Source: Lachnospiraceae bacterium (lineage in GTDB: Bacteria; Bacillota; Clostridia; Lachnospirales; Lachnospiraceae). Taken from it: a DNA stretch of 32,171 nucleotides. A program made the translations under genes and the position numbers. Positions 22,541 to 30,474 of this stretch are shown piece after piece. Position 1 is the stretch's first letter. Each line of letters opens with the position of its first letter. The stretch covers positions 1-32,171 of the forward strand of contig JAFWUY010000038.1 of NCBI GenBank assembly GCA_017524035.1, written 5' to 3'. The notes beneath the pieces are model-generated. The model had not been told where the DNA came from. It worked only from the letters and a program-made list of their open reading frames with translations, and did no database searches.

Positions 22541-24808
22541 TTATTTCTTTGCCTTAGCGGGGAACTTCTGAGTAAGGATGACCCAGAAAGCACCGGCAAG
22601 ACATACCGATGAGTAACATCCGCATCCGATACCTACCATAAGAGGAAGCGCAAAATCCTTGATGCTTGAAACACCAAGTATATACAGAAGTGCGACCATT
22701 ACGAATGTGGTCAGCGAAGTGAAGATACTTCTTGAAAGGGTCTGGGTAACGCTCTTATTGACTATGGAAACGATATCTTTCTTTCCGGCATTTGCCATAT
22801 TCTCACGAACACGGTCGAAAATAACGATGGTAGCGTTTATCGAGTAACCGACGATGGTGAGCATACATGCCACAAAAGTGTTGCTTACCGAAACCCTAGC
22901 GGCCGCATAGAATGCAAGTACAACGAGAACGTCATGTACAAGTGCGATAACGGATGAGAAACCGAATCTGAAATCCTTGAATCTGATCCTGATATAAATG
23001 AGCATGCAGATGATTGCTACGATAACCGCAATGATGGTGTCTCTCTTCATCTCATCGGAAATGGTGGATGAAATGGTCTCGGTCTGGATGCTTGTTGAAG
23101 CGACTCCGAACTTGGTCATGAACATCTCTTCAAGAGCCTGTCTTACGGAAGACTCAAGGGTAGAAGTCTTAAAGATTACTTCATTTGAATTCTGAACGGT
23201 CTGGACCTGAACGGTACTTCCGGTGATTGCCTCAATCTCCGGAACAACTGTGTCGGTAAGCTGCTGAAGAGTGTAATTCTCGTTAAAGTCTACAGTGGTT
23301 GCGGTTCCGCCGACGAAATCAAGTGAATAGTTGAGGGCACCTTTTCCGGCTCCCTTGTTTATTCCCATGAAAACGAAGCCTGCCACTATAACAAGTACGG
23401 AAAGAACGATGAAGACCACCTTCTTGCTGAGGAAATCGATGGCCTTTCTTTCCTTTCCTCTTCCGTAGAAGACAACGGACTTAAGTCCGAGGGCATACAG
23501 AGCCTTCATGAGCCACTTGGTAACAAAGAGTGCTGTGAACATCGAAACAACGATACCGAGTGCAAGAGTCTGAGCAAAGCCCTTAACATTGGAAGGTCCG
23601 AGAAGCATAAGGACAATCGCAGCGATAAGGGTCGTAACGTTACCGTCGATAATGGCTGAAAGCGCCTTGGCATAACCTGTGTTAACAGCATCCTCAACAC
23701 TTGCTTCCCTGCCGAGTTCCTCCCTGATACGGGCGAATACAACAACGTTGGCATCAACCGCCATACCTATTGAAAGGATGATACCTGCAATACCGGGAAG
23801 GGTAAGCGTAAGTACATCGTTAAATCCGATAAGAAGAAGTACGATAAGCGCAACATAGAAGAAAAGCGCGATTGCTGCAGCAATTCCGGGAATGAAGTAT
23901 ACGACGATCATGAAAAGAGCAACTATTCCGAGACCGATCGCACCGGCTTTAAGGGAAGTGTTGATGGCATCAACACCGAGCTGAGCACCGACAACCTTGG
24001 AGTGAAGCTCCTCGAGTTCGAGTGAAAGTCCACCGATGCGGATGGTGGAAGCAAGGTTCTCAGCTTCTTCATAAGTAAACGATCCGGAGATGGAAGCATC
24101 ACCGTTATAGATTGCCTCATCAACCCTGGGTACACTTACGAATGCTCCGTCATAGTAAATACCGATAGTCTCGTGTCCGCGCGCAACGGCTCTCTCGGTT
24201 GCCTCAGCGAATTTAGCGGCTCCTTCCTGGGTAAGGGAAAGAGATACCGCATACTTGTTGTTCTTCATGTTGTCCTGAGTAACAACAGCTCTCGCATCGG
24301 AAACGTCGGTACCGGTAATCACAACCGATCCGTTTGCGATAAGCTCCTCGATGGGCTTGTTGAGAGCAAACTGATATGATACCGAACCATCCTCACCTAA
24401 AACAGGCTGCTCAGAATAGTTGGGATTTCCTTCGGAATCGGTTGCACTGATGAAATAGAGTGCTCCGGGACGGCCGAGCTGTGAAAGAATGGTCTCCGCA
24501 TCGGTAACACCGGGGATCTCGATGGCAATCCTGTTGGAACCCTCCTGGTAAACCTGAGCTTCAGTTGAATAATTAGCTACTCTCTGCTGAAGCTTGTAAA
24601 TGGTATCGGACATATCGGTCTCGGAAGGATTCTCATCTCCGACAACCTGATAAGTGATACTTACACCGCCCGCAAGATCAAGTCCGAGCTTGATATCGGA
24701 TGCGTTTCCTGCGCCGTTTCCGTCGTAGCCCCATATATCCATGTAGCCAATACCCAGTGTAAGGGCAAGCACTACGATGATAATGAGGAGAGCCTTACTC
24801 TTTTTCAT
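22541..24808 (-). CDS. secDF: Protein translocase SecDF (SecD-SecF fusion)
   Basis: SecDF is a proton-driven membrane partner of SecYEG that helps finish protein export. The 755-residue product is a fusion: SecD half (about 1-440) with an N-terminal membrane segment, DIKLGLDLAGGVSITYQV, a periplasmic-type region and five further membrane helices with GIILSIGMAVDANVVVFARI; then SecF half (about 450-755) with NYSLDFVGGTATTVDF and helices containing VGYSINATIVIFDRVREN. Twelve membrane helices are expected. Fusion in one chain is common in Clostridia and Bacilli. The start is MKKSKALL at 24806-24808, with GAAAGGAAAG about 8 bases upstream; an earlier in-frame start would lack a site. It follows the SCIFF maturase, a common Clostridia neighbourhood. 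Confidence 0.96.
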   Translation of the reverse strand: MKKSKALLIIIVVLALTLGIGYMDIWGYDGNGAGNASDIKLGLDLAGGVSITYQVVGDENPSETDMSDTIYKLQQRVANYSTEAQVYQEGSNRIAIEIPGVTDAETILSQLGRPGALYFISATDSEGNPNYSEQPVLGEDGSVSYQFALNKPIEELIANGSVVITGTDVSDARAVVTQDNMKNNKYAVSLSLTQEGAAKFAEATERAVARGHETIGIYYDGAFVSVPRVDEAIYNGDASISGSFTYEEAENLASTIRIGGLSLELEELHSKVVGAQLGVDAINTSLKAGAIGLGIVALFMIVVYFIPGIAAAIALFFYVALIVLLLIGFNDVLTLTLPGIAGIILSIGMAVDANVVVFARIREELGREASVEDAVNTGYAKALSAIIDGNVTTLIAAIVLMLLGPSNVKGFAQTLALGIVVSMFTALFVTKWLMKALYALGLKSVVFYGRGKERKAIDFLSKKVVFIVLSVLVIVAGFVFMGINKGAGKGALNYSLDFVGGTATTVDFNENYTLQQLTDTVVPEIEAITGSTVQVQTVQNSNEVIFKTSTLESSVRQALEEMFMTKFGVASTSIQTETISSTISDEMKRDTIIAVIVAIICMLIYIRIRFKDFRFGFSSVIALVHDVLVVLAFYAAARVSVSNTFVACMLTIVGYSINATIVIFDRVRENMANAGKKDIVSIVNKSVTQTLSRSIFTSLTTFVMVALLYILGVSSIKDFALPLMVGIGCGCYSSVCLAGAFWVILTQKFPAKAKK

Positions 24809-24885
24809 GACAAATACTTTCCTTTCAAAAATTAAGAGTGCATAAAAACCAAACAAAAAGATATTACTACCTAATTAAAGAAAAA

Positions 24886-26319
24886 TCAATCTGAGGAAGC
24901 GTTTTCATCGCTGTCTGCGCTGTCTTCAAAGCCCTCGCCCAGGTTCTCGTCAACCTTGAGCATTATTGCACATTCAACACGCTTTCTTTCAAGCTCACAG
25001 CCCACTTCGTAGGAATCGATGATATTTCCGTGGAAATTGTAGGAATTGGCAGCACATCCGCCGCTGCAATAGAACCTTGCGAAACAGTCACGGCAATCGG
25101 GTTTCTGGTAAACATTGCAAGCGGAGAACTTTTCGCAGATTTCGGGCTTTGTAACACCCTCATCCACATTTCCTATGAGGAATTTCTCGTTTCCGACGAA
25201 CTGGTGGCAGGGATACAGGTCTCCCCAAGGAGTAACCGCCATATACTCACATCCCGCACCGCATCCGGTAAGCCTTTTATATACGCAGGGACCGCCGGAA
25301 AGATCGATCATAAAGTGGAAGAAATTGAAAGGCTTGCCGTTCTTTCTTCTGATGATCATCTCATGCGCAAGCTTATCGTACTGATCCTTGAGATAGGGAA
25401 GGTCTTCCTTTTTCAGTGCATAATCATCCGAAGGCTGAGCAACAACCGGCTCCACGGAGATCTGTTCGAATCCGAGATCCGCAAGATGGAGCACATCCTC
25501 GGAAAAGTCCATATTGTAGTGTGTATAGGTTCCGCGGACATAGTAGTTCATCTGGTTCCTGGACTCTGCCATCTTAATGAACTTGGGAACGATGATATCA
25601 TAGGAGCCCTGTCCTCCCCTGCCGGGACGCATACGGTCATTGACCTCTTTACGTCCGTCGATGGAAAGGACAACGTTGTGCATCTCCTTATTGGCGAATT
25701 CCATGATCTCGTCATTAAGAAGGATGCCGTTGGTCGTAAGGGTGAAACGGAACTTCTTGTTGTGCTCTTTTTCAAGGCTCCTGCCATACTCTACGATGCC
25801 CTTTACGACATCAAAATTGAGAGTGGGCTCACCGCCAAAGAAATCGACTTCAAGATTAACGTGTGAACCGGACTCCCTGACAAGGAAATCAATGGCCTTC
25901 TTGCCGACTTCGAGGCTCATAAGACCACGGTCGCCGTGATATTCGCCCTCGCACGCAAAGCAGTACTTGCAGGCAAGGTTACAGTCATGTGCAATATGAA
26001 GACAGAGAGCCTTTACATAGTGCTTGCCCTCTTTGAACTTATCGATATAAGGCTCGTATACATCCTTGGAGAAGAGTTTGCCTGCCTTGGCAAGTTCCAT
26101 GATCTCCTCTACGGCTTCATCGACTTCCTCTTCTGTGGCTGTCATATCGCCTGCGACATTTACGGCTGCCTTCATGGTATCGACATCCGTAACACCGCCT
26201 TCATAGATTGCCTCAACGGTCTTTACAAGATCATAGACAAGATCGTCGACAACGTGTACGGACCCGCTGTTGACATCCAAGATTATATTGTAGCCTTCAC
26301 TTTTAAACTGGTGGATCAT
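24886..26319 (-). CDS. scfB: Radical SAM SCIFF peptide maturase (thioether-forming)
   Basis: This enzyme makes thioether crosslinks in the SCIFF peptide encoded just upstream, giving a ranthipeptide. The 477-residue product has an N-terminal peptide-recognition region (about 1-95, RRE-like), the radical-SAM iron-sulfur motif C113-x3-C117-x2-C120 (HDCNLACKYCFACEG), VDFFGGEPTLNF, LTTNGILL, LSIDGRKEVNDRMRPG, then a SPASM-type domain from about residue 345 with many cysteines (GCGAGCEYMAVTPWGDLYPC, ACNVYQKPDCRDCFARFYCS, YEVGCELERKRVEC) that bind auxiliary iron-sulfur clusters. Start ATG 26317-26319 has an AAGGAG site; extension further upstream would run into the terminator-like hairpin. A tail of acidic residues ends the protein. 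Confidence 0.96.
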   Translation of the reverse strand: MIHQFKSEGYNIILDVNSGSVHVVDDLVYDLVKTVEAIYEGGVTDVDTMKAAVNVAGDMTATEEEVDEAVEEIMELAKAGKLFSKDVYEPYIDKFKEGKHYVKALCLHIAHDCNLACKYCFACEGEYHGDRGLMSLEVGKKAIDFLVRESGSHVNLEVDFFGGEPTLNFDVVKGIVEYGRSLEKEHNKKFRFTLTTNGILLNDEIMEFANKEMHNVVLSIDGRKEVNDRMRPGRGGQGSYDIIVPKFIKMAESRNQMNYYVRGTYTHYNMDFSEDVLHLADLGFEQISVEPVVAQPSDDYALKKEDLPYLKDQYDKLAHEMIIRRKNGKPFNFFHFMIDLSGGPCVYKRLTGCGAGCEYMAVTPWGDLYPCHQFVGNEKFLIGNVDEGVTKPEICEKFSACNVYQKPDCRDCFARFYCSGGCAANSYNFHGNIIDSYEVGCELERKRVECAIMLKVDENLGEGFEDSADSDENASSD

Positions 26320-26350
26320 AAAAACTCCTTCATGTGCCGTTCCACAAAAT

Positions 26351-26379
26351 AAAGCAGTGTCATTTTCAGACACTGCTTT
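26351..26379 (-). terminator. Hairpin between SCIFF peptide and maturase genes
   Basis: An 11-bp perfect stem, AAAGCAGTGTC with GACACTGCTTT, has a 7-base loop. In the minus direction it is followed by ATTTTG, so it is a partial terminator that would let the peptide be made in excess over its maturase. It also has a T-run in the plus direction. Confidence 0.65.
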
Positions 26380-26414
26380 TTATCCGGCTCAGGCCGGCAT
26401 CATTTCAAGATACA

Positions 26415-26561
26415 TTACTTCTTAAGCTGCTCGCAGGACTGGTTGCCTACGGTGCAGGAAGTCTTACAAGCAGACTGGCAGGAGGTCTGGCACTCGCCGC
26501 ATCCGCCCTTTACTGCTGATTCCTTAAGATCTCTGGTCTGGAGAGTCTTGATATGCTTCAT
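26415..26561 (-). CDS. scfA: SCIFF six-cysteine ranthipeptide precursor
   Basis: A 48-residue peptide beginning MKHIKTLQTRDLKESAVKGG with six cysteines at 21, 24, 28, 32, 36 and 43, the hallmark of SCIFF (six cysteines in forty-five residues). The maturase downstream links cysteine sulfurs to acceptor residues in the C-terminal core. SCIFF is nearly universal in Clostridia; its proposed roles include signalling, but none is settled. A strong AAGGAGG site precedes ATG 26559-26561 and an extended -10 promoter lies 46 bases upstream. Confidence 0.96.
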   Translation of the reverse strand: MKHIKTLQTRDLKESAVKGGCGECQTSCQSACKTSCTVGNQSCEQLKK

Positions 26562-26606
26562 GATATCCTCCTTGGATAAAAAGTCTTATTTCGAAAAACC
26601 TTATGA

Positions 26607-26635
26607 ATCATAGCATAAGAGCCCATATAAGGCAA
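26607..26635 (-). promoter_or_regulatory. scfA: Promoter of the SCIFF operon
   Basis: On the minus strand TTGCCT (26630-26635), a 17-base spacer and TATGAT (26607-26612) preceded by TGC form an extended -10 promoter. The leader to the SCIFF start is about 40 bases. No transcription terminator is obvious after the upstream CNNM/CBS gene. Confidence 0.65.
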
Positions 26636-26694
26636 GGGAATTATTTACCTCTATGAAGCACTTTTTAGCCCTGAACAATAAGGAATATCGCATG

Positions 26695-28032
26695 TTATTT
26701 ATCGTTAGCATCTTCTTCGCTCTTTGTCTCGTCATCATCCTGCTTTTCCTCGGATTCTGACTTCTTGGCAATCTCCTCAAGAACCTCGGGAGGAAGCGTT
26801 ATCTCCACCTCCACGATGCGGTTCTGGTCCATTCCGACAACCTTAAGAACCGTTCCGTCCTCCAGAGTGATCTCATCTCCGTCTCCGGGCATATGATCGA
26901 GGTGCTCGATTATGATACCGCCCATCGAATCATATTCCTCACTGGAAAGCGATGTTCCGACGGCTTCGTTAAAGTCATCGATGCTGAGTGCGCCCTCAAC
27001 GAGGTATTTACCGTCTTCCAGCTTTTGTATGAGTTCTTTCTCATCTTCATCGAATTCGTCCCTGATCTCACCGACAAGTTCCTCAAGAAGATCCTCGAGG
27101 GTGATCATTCCTTCGACGGTTCCGTACTCACTGAGGACAAAAACGATATTGAAGGTCTCCTTACGCATCTGGGCAAGCAGATCCTGGGTCTTTTTGAACT
27201 CGTGGGTAAAAAAAGCCTCACGCATAATATTTCGCACGCTGAAGCCCTTACGATCAAGTCCGATGAACTCCTTCATATTGATGACACCGATGATATGCTC
27301 TTTCTCGCCTTCGTAAACGGGGAGTCTGGTGTACATATACTCCTTGAATACGGCAAGAACTTCTTCATAGGTGCTCTCTACATCTATGCTGACCATACGT
27401 ACCTTGGGTATCATGATATCCTTGGCAACATGGTCGGTAAAATCGAAGAGGTTATAGATCATATCACGCTCTTCCGGTTCTATCTCGCCGTCCTCATGGC
27501 TTACATCGACGTAAGTCTTGATCGCATCTTCGGTGATCGCATCCGGCTTTCCGTCTGCATCTATACGCATGACGAAAAGTATGGCCTTTGCCACGCCGTT
27601 AACAATTAAAATAAACGGTGTAAAGATAACCATAAGCATCTCGATGATGCCGCTGTAAGCAAGAGCCATCTTGTCTGCGGAAACCGTTGCCCAGGTCTTG
27701 GGAACGACTTCGCCCACGATGAGAATGACAAAGGTAAGTATACCCGTCATGATACCTACGGGAATACCAAAATACTCCGTCGCCAGCATTGTCGAAATAG
27801 CCGACGCGGTAAGATTTACTATATTATTGCCTATCAGCACTGTGCTGAGCAGTTTTGAACCTTTTTCGAGAATGCGAAGGACTCTGGCGGCCTTCTTGTT
27901 GCCGTCATCAGCAAGGCTCCTTATGCGTGCTTTGTTGCACGATACAAAAGCCGTCTCCGCAGAGGAGAAAAAACCTGATAAGAATATTAGAATTATAAGT
28001 GTAACAATTTCTATGGGGCCCGGACTGTCCAT
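26695..28032 (-). CDS. CNNM/CBS-domain membrane protein (HlyC/CorC family)
   Basis: A 445-residue integral membrane protein of the CNNM/CorC transporter family (often named hemolysin-related), thought to export Mg2+ or related ions. Seen: DUF21/CNNM membrane domain at about 1-185 with four hydrophobic segments and FLSGFFSSAETAFVSC, LIGNNIVNLTASA and VGEVVPKTWA; a CBS pair at about 200-325 (IMIPKVRMVSIDVESTYEEV; FVLSEYGTVEGMITLEDLLE); a CorC/HlyC C-terminal domain at about 345-425 (DGKYLVEGALSIDDFNEAVG); and a charged tail. The ATG at 28030-28032 is 17 bases from AGGAGG, unusually far, but no nearer start fits the frame. The hemolysin name is historical, not evidence of toxicity. Confidence 0.93.
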   Translation of the reverse strand: MDSPGPIEIVTLIILIFLSGFFSSAETAFVSCNKARIRSLADDGNKKAARVLRILEKGSKLLSTVLIGNNIVNLTASAISTMLATEYFGIPVGIMTGILTFVILIVGEVVPKTWATVSADKMALAYSGIIEMLMVIFTPFILIVNGVAKAILFVMRIDADGKPDAITEDAIKTYVDVSHEDGEIEPEERDMIYNLFDFTDHVAKDIMIPKVRMVSIDVESTYEEVLAVFKEYMYTRLPVYEGEKEHIIGVINMKEFIGLDRKGFSVRNIMREAFFTHEFKKTQDLLAQMRKETFNIVFVLSEYGTVEGMITLEDLLEELVGEIRDEFDEDEKELIQKLEDGKYLVEGALSIDDFNEAVGTSLSSEEYDSMGGIIIEHLDHMPGDGDEITLEDGTVLKVVGMDQNRIVEVEITLPPEVLEEIAKKSESEEKQDDDETKSEEDANDK

Positions 28033-28125
28033 ATAAAGTAAAAAAATATCCTCCTATTACCGGTCACAGATTATACGGATGGCTTATATTCGCAAAAAAG
28101 CCGTTTTTTCCGTATTTAGTTATTG

Positions 28126-28154
28126 ATATTACAGAAAGTGCCTGTTTTTGTCAA
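28126..28154 (-). promoter_or_regulatory. Promoter of the CNNM/CBS gene
   Basis: On the minus strand TTGACA (28149-28154), a 17-base spacer and TAATAT (28126-28131) form a good vegetative promoter. A second -10-like TATAAT is at 28070-28075 without a clear -35. Confidence 0.65.
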
Positions 28155-28165
28155 ATCAGTGCGGC

Positions 28166-28193
28166 GAAACAGCGGGACGGCTTACACTGTTTC
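28166..28193. repeat. GGGACGG palindromic repeat (copy 6)
   Basis: The arms GAAACAG and CTGTTTC enclose CGGGACGGCTTACA. It sits between the divergent promoters of the CNNM/CBS gene and the CE15 gene, just upstream of the CE15 -35 box. Confidence 0.75.
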
Positions 28194-28200
28194 ACCTCTG

Positions 28201-28227
28201 TTTACAAACTAAGCGCTGTAGTATACT
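28201..28227 (+). promoter_or_regulatory. Promoter of CE15 gene; message likely leaderless
   Basis: TTTACA (28201-28206), a 15-base spacer and TATACT (28222-28227). The ATG follows only 6 bases after the -10 box and there is no Shine-Dalgarno sequence, so transcription would begin at or beside the start codon. Confidence 0.5.
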
Positions 28228-28233
28228 TGGCAT

Positions 28234-29325
28234 ATGGAAAAAGAAAAACTAAGGCAATTCTATCAAAACAGCATATACGGAAAATGGAGAACCGGCGAGG
28301 ATATCTCCTACGAGCTTTTGGGACCCGACCCGGATACGGATGAAAAGCCCGAAGGCTTCGCGGCCTTTCTTAAAGTGACGGGGGGTGAACTCATAAGAAT
28401 CTGCGCTTCAAAGGACGGCAGGTCGTCTTCCTTTGTCATACACGCGTTTCTTCCCGATGAAAAGAATAAAACATCCGATGGCCCCGCTCCCTTCATTATA
28501 TGCATGCATCCCATCCCGGCATCGGACCTTGCACTGAAGAAAGGCTATGCCCTCCTGGTAATGACCGCCTCGGAGATTGCTACGGATGACACGGCGCACA
28601 AGGGTGCATTCTATGATCTGTATCCGTACGGAGATGATAAGGATGAGCAGTCCGGCGTTCTGATGGCATGGGCCTGGGGCGCATCCAAGATCCTTGATGC
28701 CGTATATGCCGGACTGGGAACAGACCTGAACCTGGATCCCGGACTTTCATTGGTCACCGGTGTTTCCAGATGGGGCAAGGCAACCGCCGTATGCGGAGCC
28801 TTTGATGAACGGTTTAAAATGACAATACCCGCCTGCTCGGGGGCTGGCGGACTGGCATTGTTTGATGTGGTATCCGAGGGAAAGACCTATGACTTTACGT
28901 CCGTCGGAGGACCTTCGGACTATACCTACGGTAAGAACGAACCACTGGACTGCCTTCAGTCCGATGCTGAAAGAGGCTGGTTTAACGACAGATTCCTTGA
29001 ATACTTAAAGCCCGGGGACATTCCCGTGGGACAGTATATGCTGCCTGTTCTCGGTGTTTCCGATAAGAGGTACTATTTCATCATAGCCGCCTGCATGGGT
29101 GAAGACTGGGTGAATGCTCCCGCCATGTGGGAATGCTACAGGGAAGCAGATAAACTGTTGAAAGCCGAAGACCTGGATTCACATCTTCTTGTCCATTTTC
29201 ATAAGGAAGGCCATGCCGTGATCGATGAAGATATGGAACTGATAACCAACCTGTTCGACCATATAACCTTCGGAAAACCACTGCATGTACCGTTTGAATC
29301 GCTGAAGACTACAGTCTTTGAATAG
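28234..29325 (+). CDS. CE15-like glucuronoyl esterase (alpha/beta hydrolase), cytoplasmic
   Basis: CE15 esterases cut the ester between 4-O-methyl-glucuronic acid of xylan and lignin or alcohols. The 363-residue product has GVSRWGKAT at 176-184 with nucleophile Ser178 (family GCSRxGK), LMAWAWGASKILDA, GWFNDRFLEY and His327 in HKEGHAVID. At the position of the usual acid (family PQESGxGG) it has IPACSGAGG, so the canonical Glu is replaced by Cys and the acid must be elsewhere, as in some bacterial members. There is no signal peptide, unusual for the family, so it would act on imported oligosaccharides. It stops at TAG, with TAA two codons on. It has its own promoter, lacks a ribosome site, and is followed by a strong terminator, so it is a single-gene unit. 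Confidence 0.8.
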   Translation: MEKEKLRQFYQNSIYGKWRTGEDISYELLGPDPDTDEKPEGFAAFLKVTGGELIRICASKDGRSSSFVIHAFLPDEKNKTSDGPAPFIICMHPIPASDLALKKGYALLVMTASEIATDDTAHKGAFYDLYPYGDDKDEQSGVLMAWAWGASKILDAVYAGLGTDLNLDPGLSLVTGVSRWGKATAVCGAFDERFKMTIPACSGAGGLALFDVVSEGKTYDFTSVGGPSDYTYGKNEPLDCLQSDAERGWFNDRFLEYLKPGDIPVGQYMLPVLGVSDKRYYFIIAACMGEDWVNAPAMWECYREADKLLKAEDLDSHLLVHFHKEGHAVIDEDMELITNLFDHITFGKPLHVPFESLKTTVFE

Positions 29326-29347
29326 AAATAAGAACTCTAATGTAAAA

Positions 29348-29382
29348 CCGGGGACGGCATACAGCCTGTTCCCGTTTTTTTT
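29348..29382 (+). terminator. Rho-independent terminator after CE15, built from repeat copy 7
   Basis: A stem CCGGGGACGG with CCTGTTCCCG (some G-U pairs) and loop CATACAG is followed by eight T. The stem contains the same GGGGACGG core as the dispersed repeats, so a repeat copy seems to serve as terminator. The rest of the space to the padR promoter holds no gene. Confidence 0.85.
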
Positions 29383-29484
29383 GTGATCTCTTCAAAATCC
29401 AAATGCAATTTTAAACTCTCCGTTAAAGACGTCCTTATTAATAATACGAACCGGAAGCCTGAAAGGTTTTATTTTTTATACTGC

Positions 29485-29513
29485 TTGACACATTATACTA
29501 TGTGTCATATAGT
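29485..29513 (+). promoter_or_regulatory. padR operon promoter with overlapping inverted-repeat operator
   Basis: TTGACA (29485-29490), a 17-base spacer and TATAGT (29508-29513) form the promoter. Overlapping it is GACACAT-N6-ATGTGTC (29487-29506), with a second set of arms ATACTAT/ATAGTAT nearby. PadR proteins bind ATGT/ACAT dyads of this type, so autoregulation is very likely. Confidence 0.75.
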
Positions 29514-29537
29514 ATTATGCATCAGGAGGTAATGCAT

Positions 29538-29861
29538 ATGGATGCTCAACTACGACGAGGCATACTTGATGCCTGCGTTCTGGCGGTTCTGGAGCGTGGA
29601 GAATCCTACGGGTATAAGCTTGTTGCCGATATTTCAACATTTATAGAAATAACCGAATCGACACTCTACCCGATACTCAAGCGTCTCGAATCCCAGAACA
29701 TGCTGACCGTCAGGAAGGCAGAATACAGCGGAAGACTCCGCAAGTACTATTCCATCACCGATGCAGGAAGGGCCAGAATTGACGAACTGCTTGGTGAATG
29801 GGAAGAGATTGTCAAGGTCTATAAGTATATAGCCGATGAAAGGGGAGAAAAAAATGCTTAA
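29538..29861 (+). CDS. PadR family transcriptional regulator
   Basis: A 107-residue winged-helix repressor. It starts MDAQLRRGILDACVLAVLER and shows the PadR core GESYGYKLV, ITESTLYPILKRLESQNMLT and GRLRKYYSITDAGR, with a short C-terminal dimer helix. The start at 29538 is chosen because AGGAGG sits 8 bases upstream; an ATG two codons earlier would be too close. It overlaps the DUF1700 gene by 8 bases. Small PadR regulators linked to DUF1700 and DUF4097 genes typically respond to envelope or membrane-active stress; that role here is inference. The inverted repeat in its promoter is its likely own operator. Confidence 0.93.
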   Translation: MDAQLRRGILDACVLAVLERGESYGYKLVADISTFIEITESTLYPILKRLESQNMLTVRKAEYSGRLRKYYSITDAGRARIDELLGEWEEIVKVYKYIADERGEKNA

Positions 29862-30459
29862 ACAGGAATTTCTGACTCAACTCAGATCCGGACTCGAAGC
29901 TGCAAGCATCGAAGATATAGATGAGTGCATTGAATTCTATGATGAGATGATCAGTGACCGTATCGAATCAGGAATGAACGAAGAAAGTGCTGTTGCTCAG
30001 ATGGAGTCCATTGATTCGATAATAAATAATTACAAAGCGGAAAAGCCGGTGGCAAAGCTCATCATGGACAAGGTTCAAAAGAGCCATGAAGAAGCAAAGG
30101 GAAAGGGAAAGGGAACTCTTTGGATCGTACTTGCCATTATCGGTTTTCCCATCTGGCTTCCGATACTGATCGTTGTATTTACTCTTCTGCTCACTCTTTA
30201 CATTGTCCTTTGGTGCATTGTGGTCGCAGTTTTTTGCGTTCTGGTTTTAATAGGGGCCCTAGCCCTTTCGGGACTGTTCGTTTTCATAATGATGTTTACC
30301 GGACTCGTTCCATGGCCTTTGGGAATCTTTTCTCTGGGCGCAGGTCTTTTCCTCGGTGGACTTGCCGTTCTTCTGTGGCATCCCATCTGGTCACTTTGTA
30401 AATCCATAGCAGGAATGATACCGGCTATTTTCAGAAAGATAAAAAAAGGTATTGCGTAA
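29854..30459 (+). CDS. DUF1700 (HAAS-domain) membrane protein
   Basis: A 201-residue protein with an N-terminal HAAS helical domain at about 3-55 (QEFLTQLRSGLEAASIEDID, IESGMNEESAVAQME), a charged linker and about three to four membrane helices between 88 and 190. DUF1700 proteins accompany PadR regulators and are thought to work as membrane partners or anti-sigma-like adaptors in stress response; the exact role is unknown. The start is ATG 29854 with an AAAGGGGAG site, overlapping padR by 8 bases, so translation is coupled. Confidence 0.9.
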   Translation: MLKQEFLTQLRSGLEAASIEDIDECIEFYDEMISDRIESGMNEESAVAQMESIDSIINNYKAEKPVAKLIMDKVQKSHEEAKGKGKGTLWIVLAIIGFPIWLPILIVVFTLLLTLYIVLWCIVVAVFCVLVLIGALALSGLFVFIMMFTGLVPWPLGIFSLGAGLFLGGLAVLLWHPIWSLCKSIAGMIPAIFRKIKKGIA

Positions 30460-30474
30460 GAAAGGAAGTCTATC

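Noticed and set aside
25030..25866. Plus-strand open frame of 278 codons opposite the SCIFF maturase
   Set aside because: Antisense shadow; the minus strand has the radical SAM and SPASM cysteine motifs.
28081..28112. GGCTT/AAGCC hairpin with a T-run upstream of the CNNM/CBS gene
   Set aside because: Short stem, a long loop, and no gene on the plus strand that it would terminate; left unannotated.
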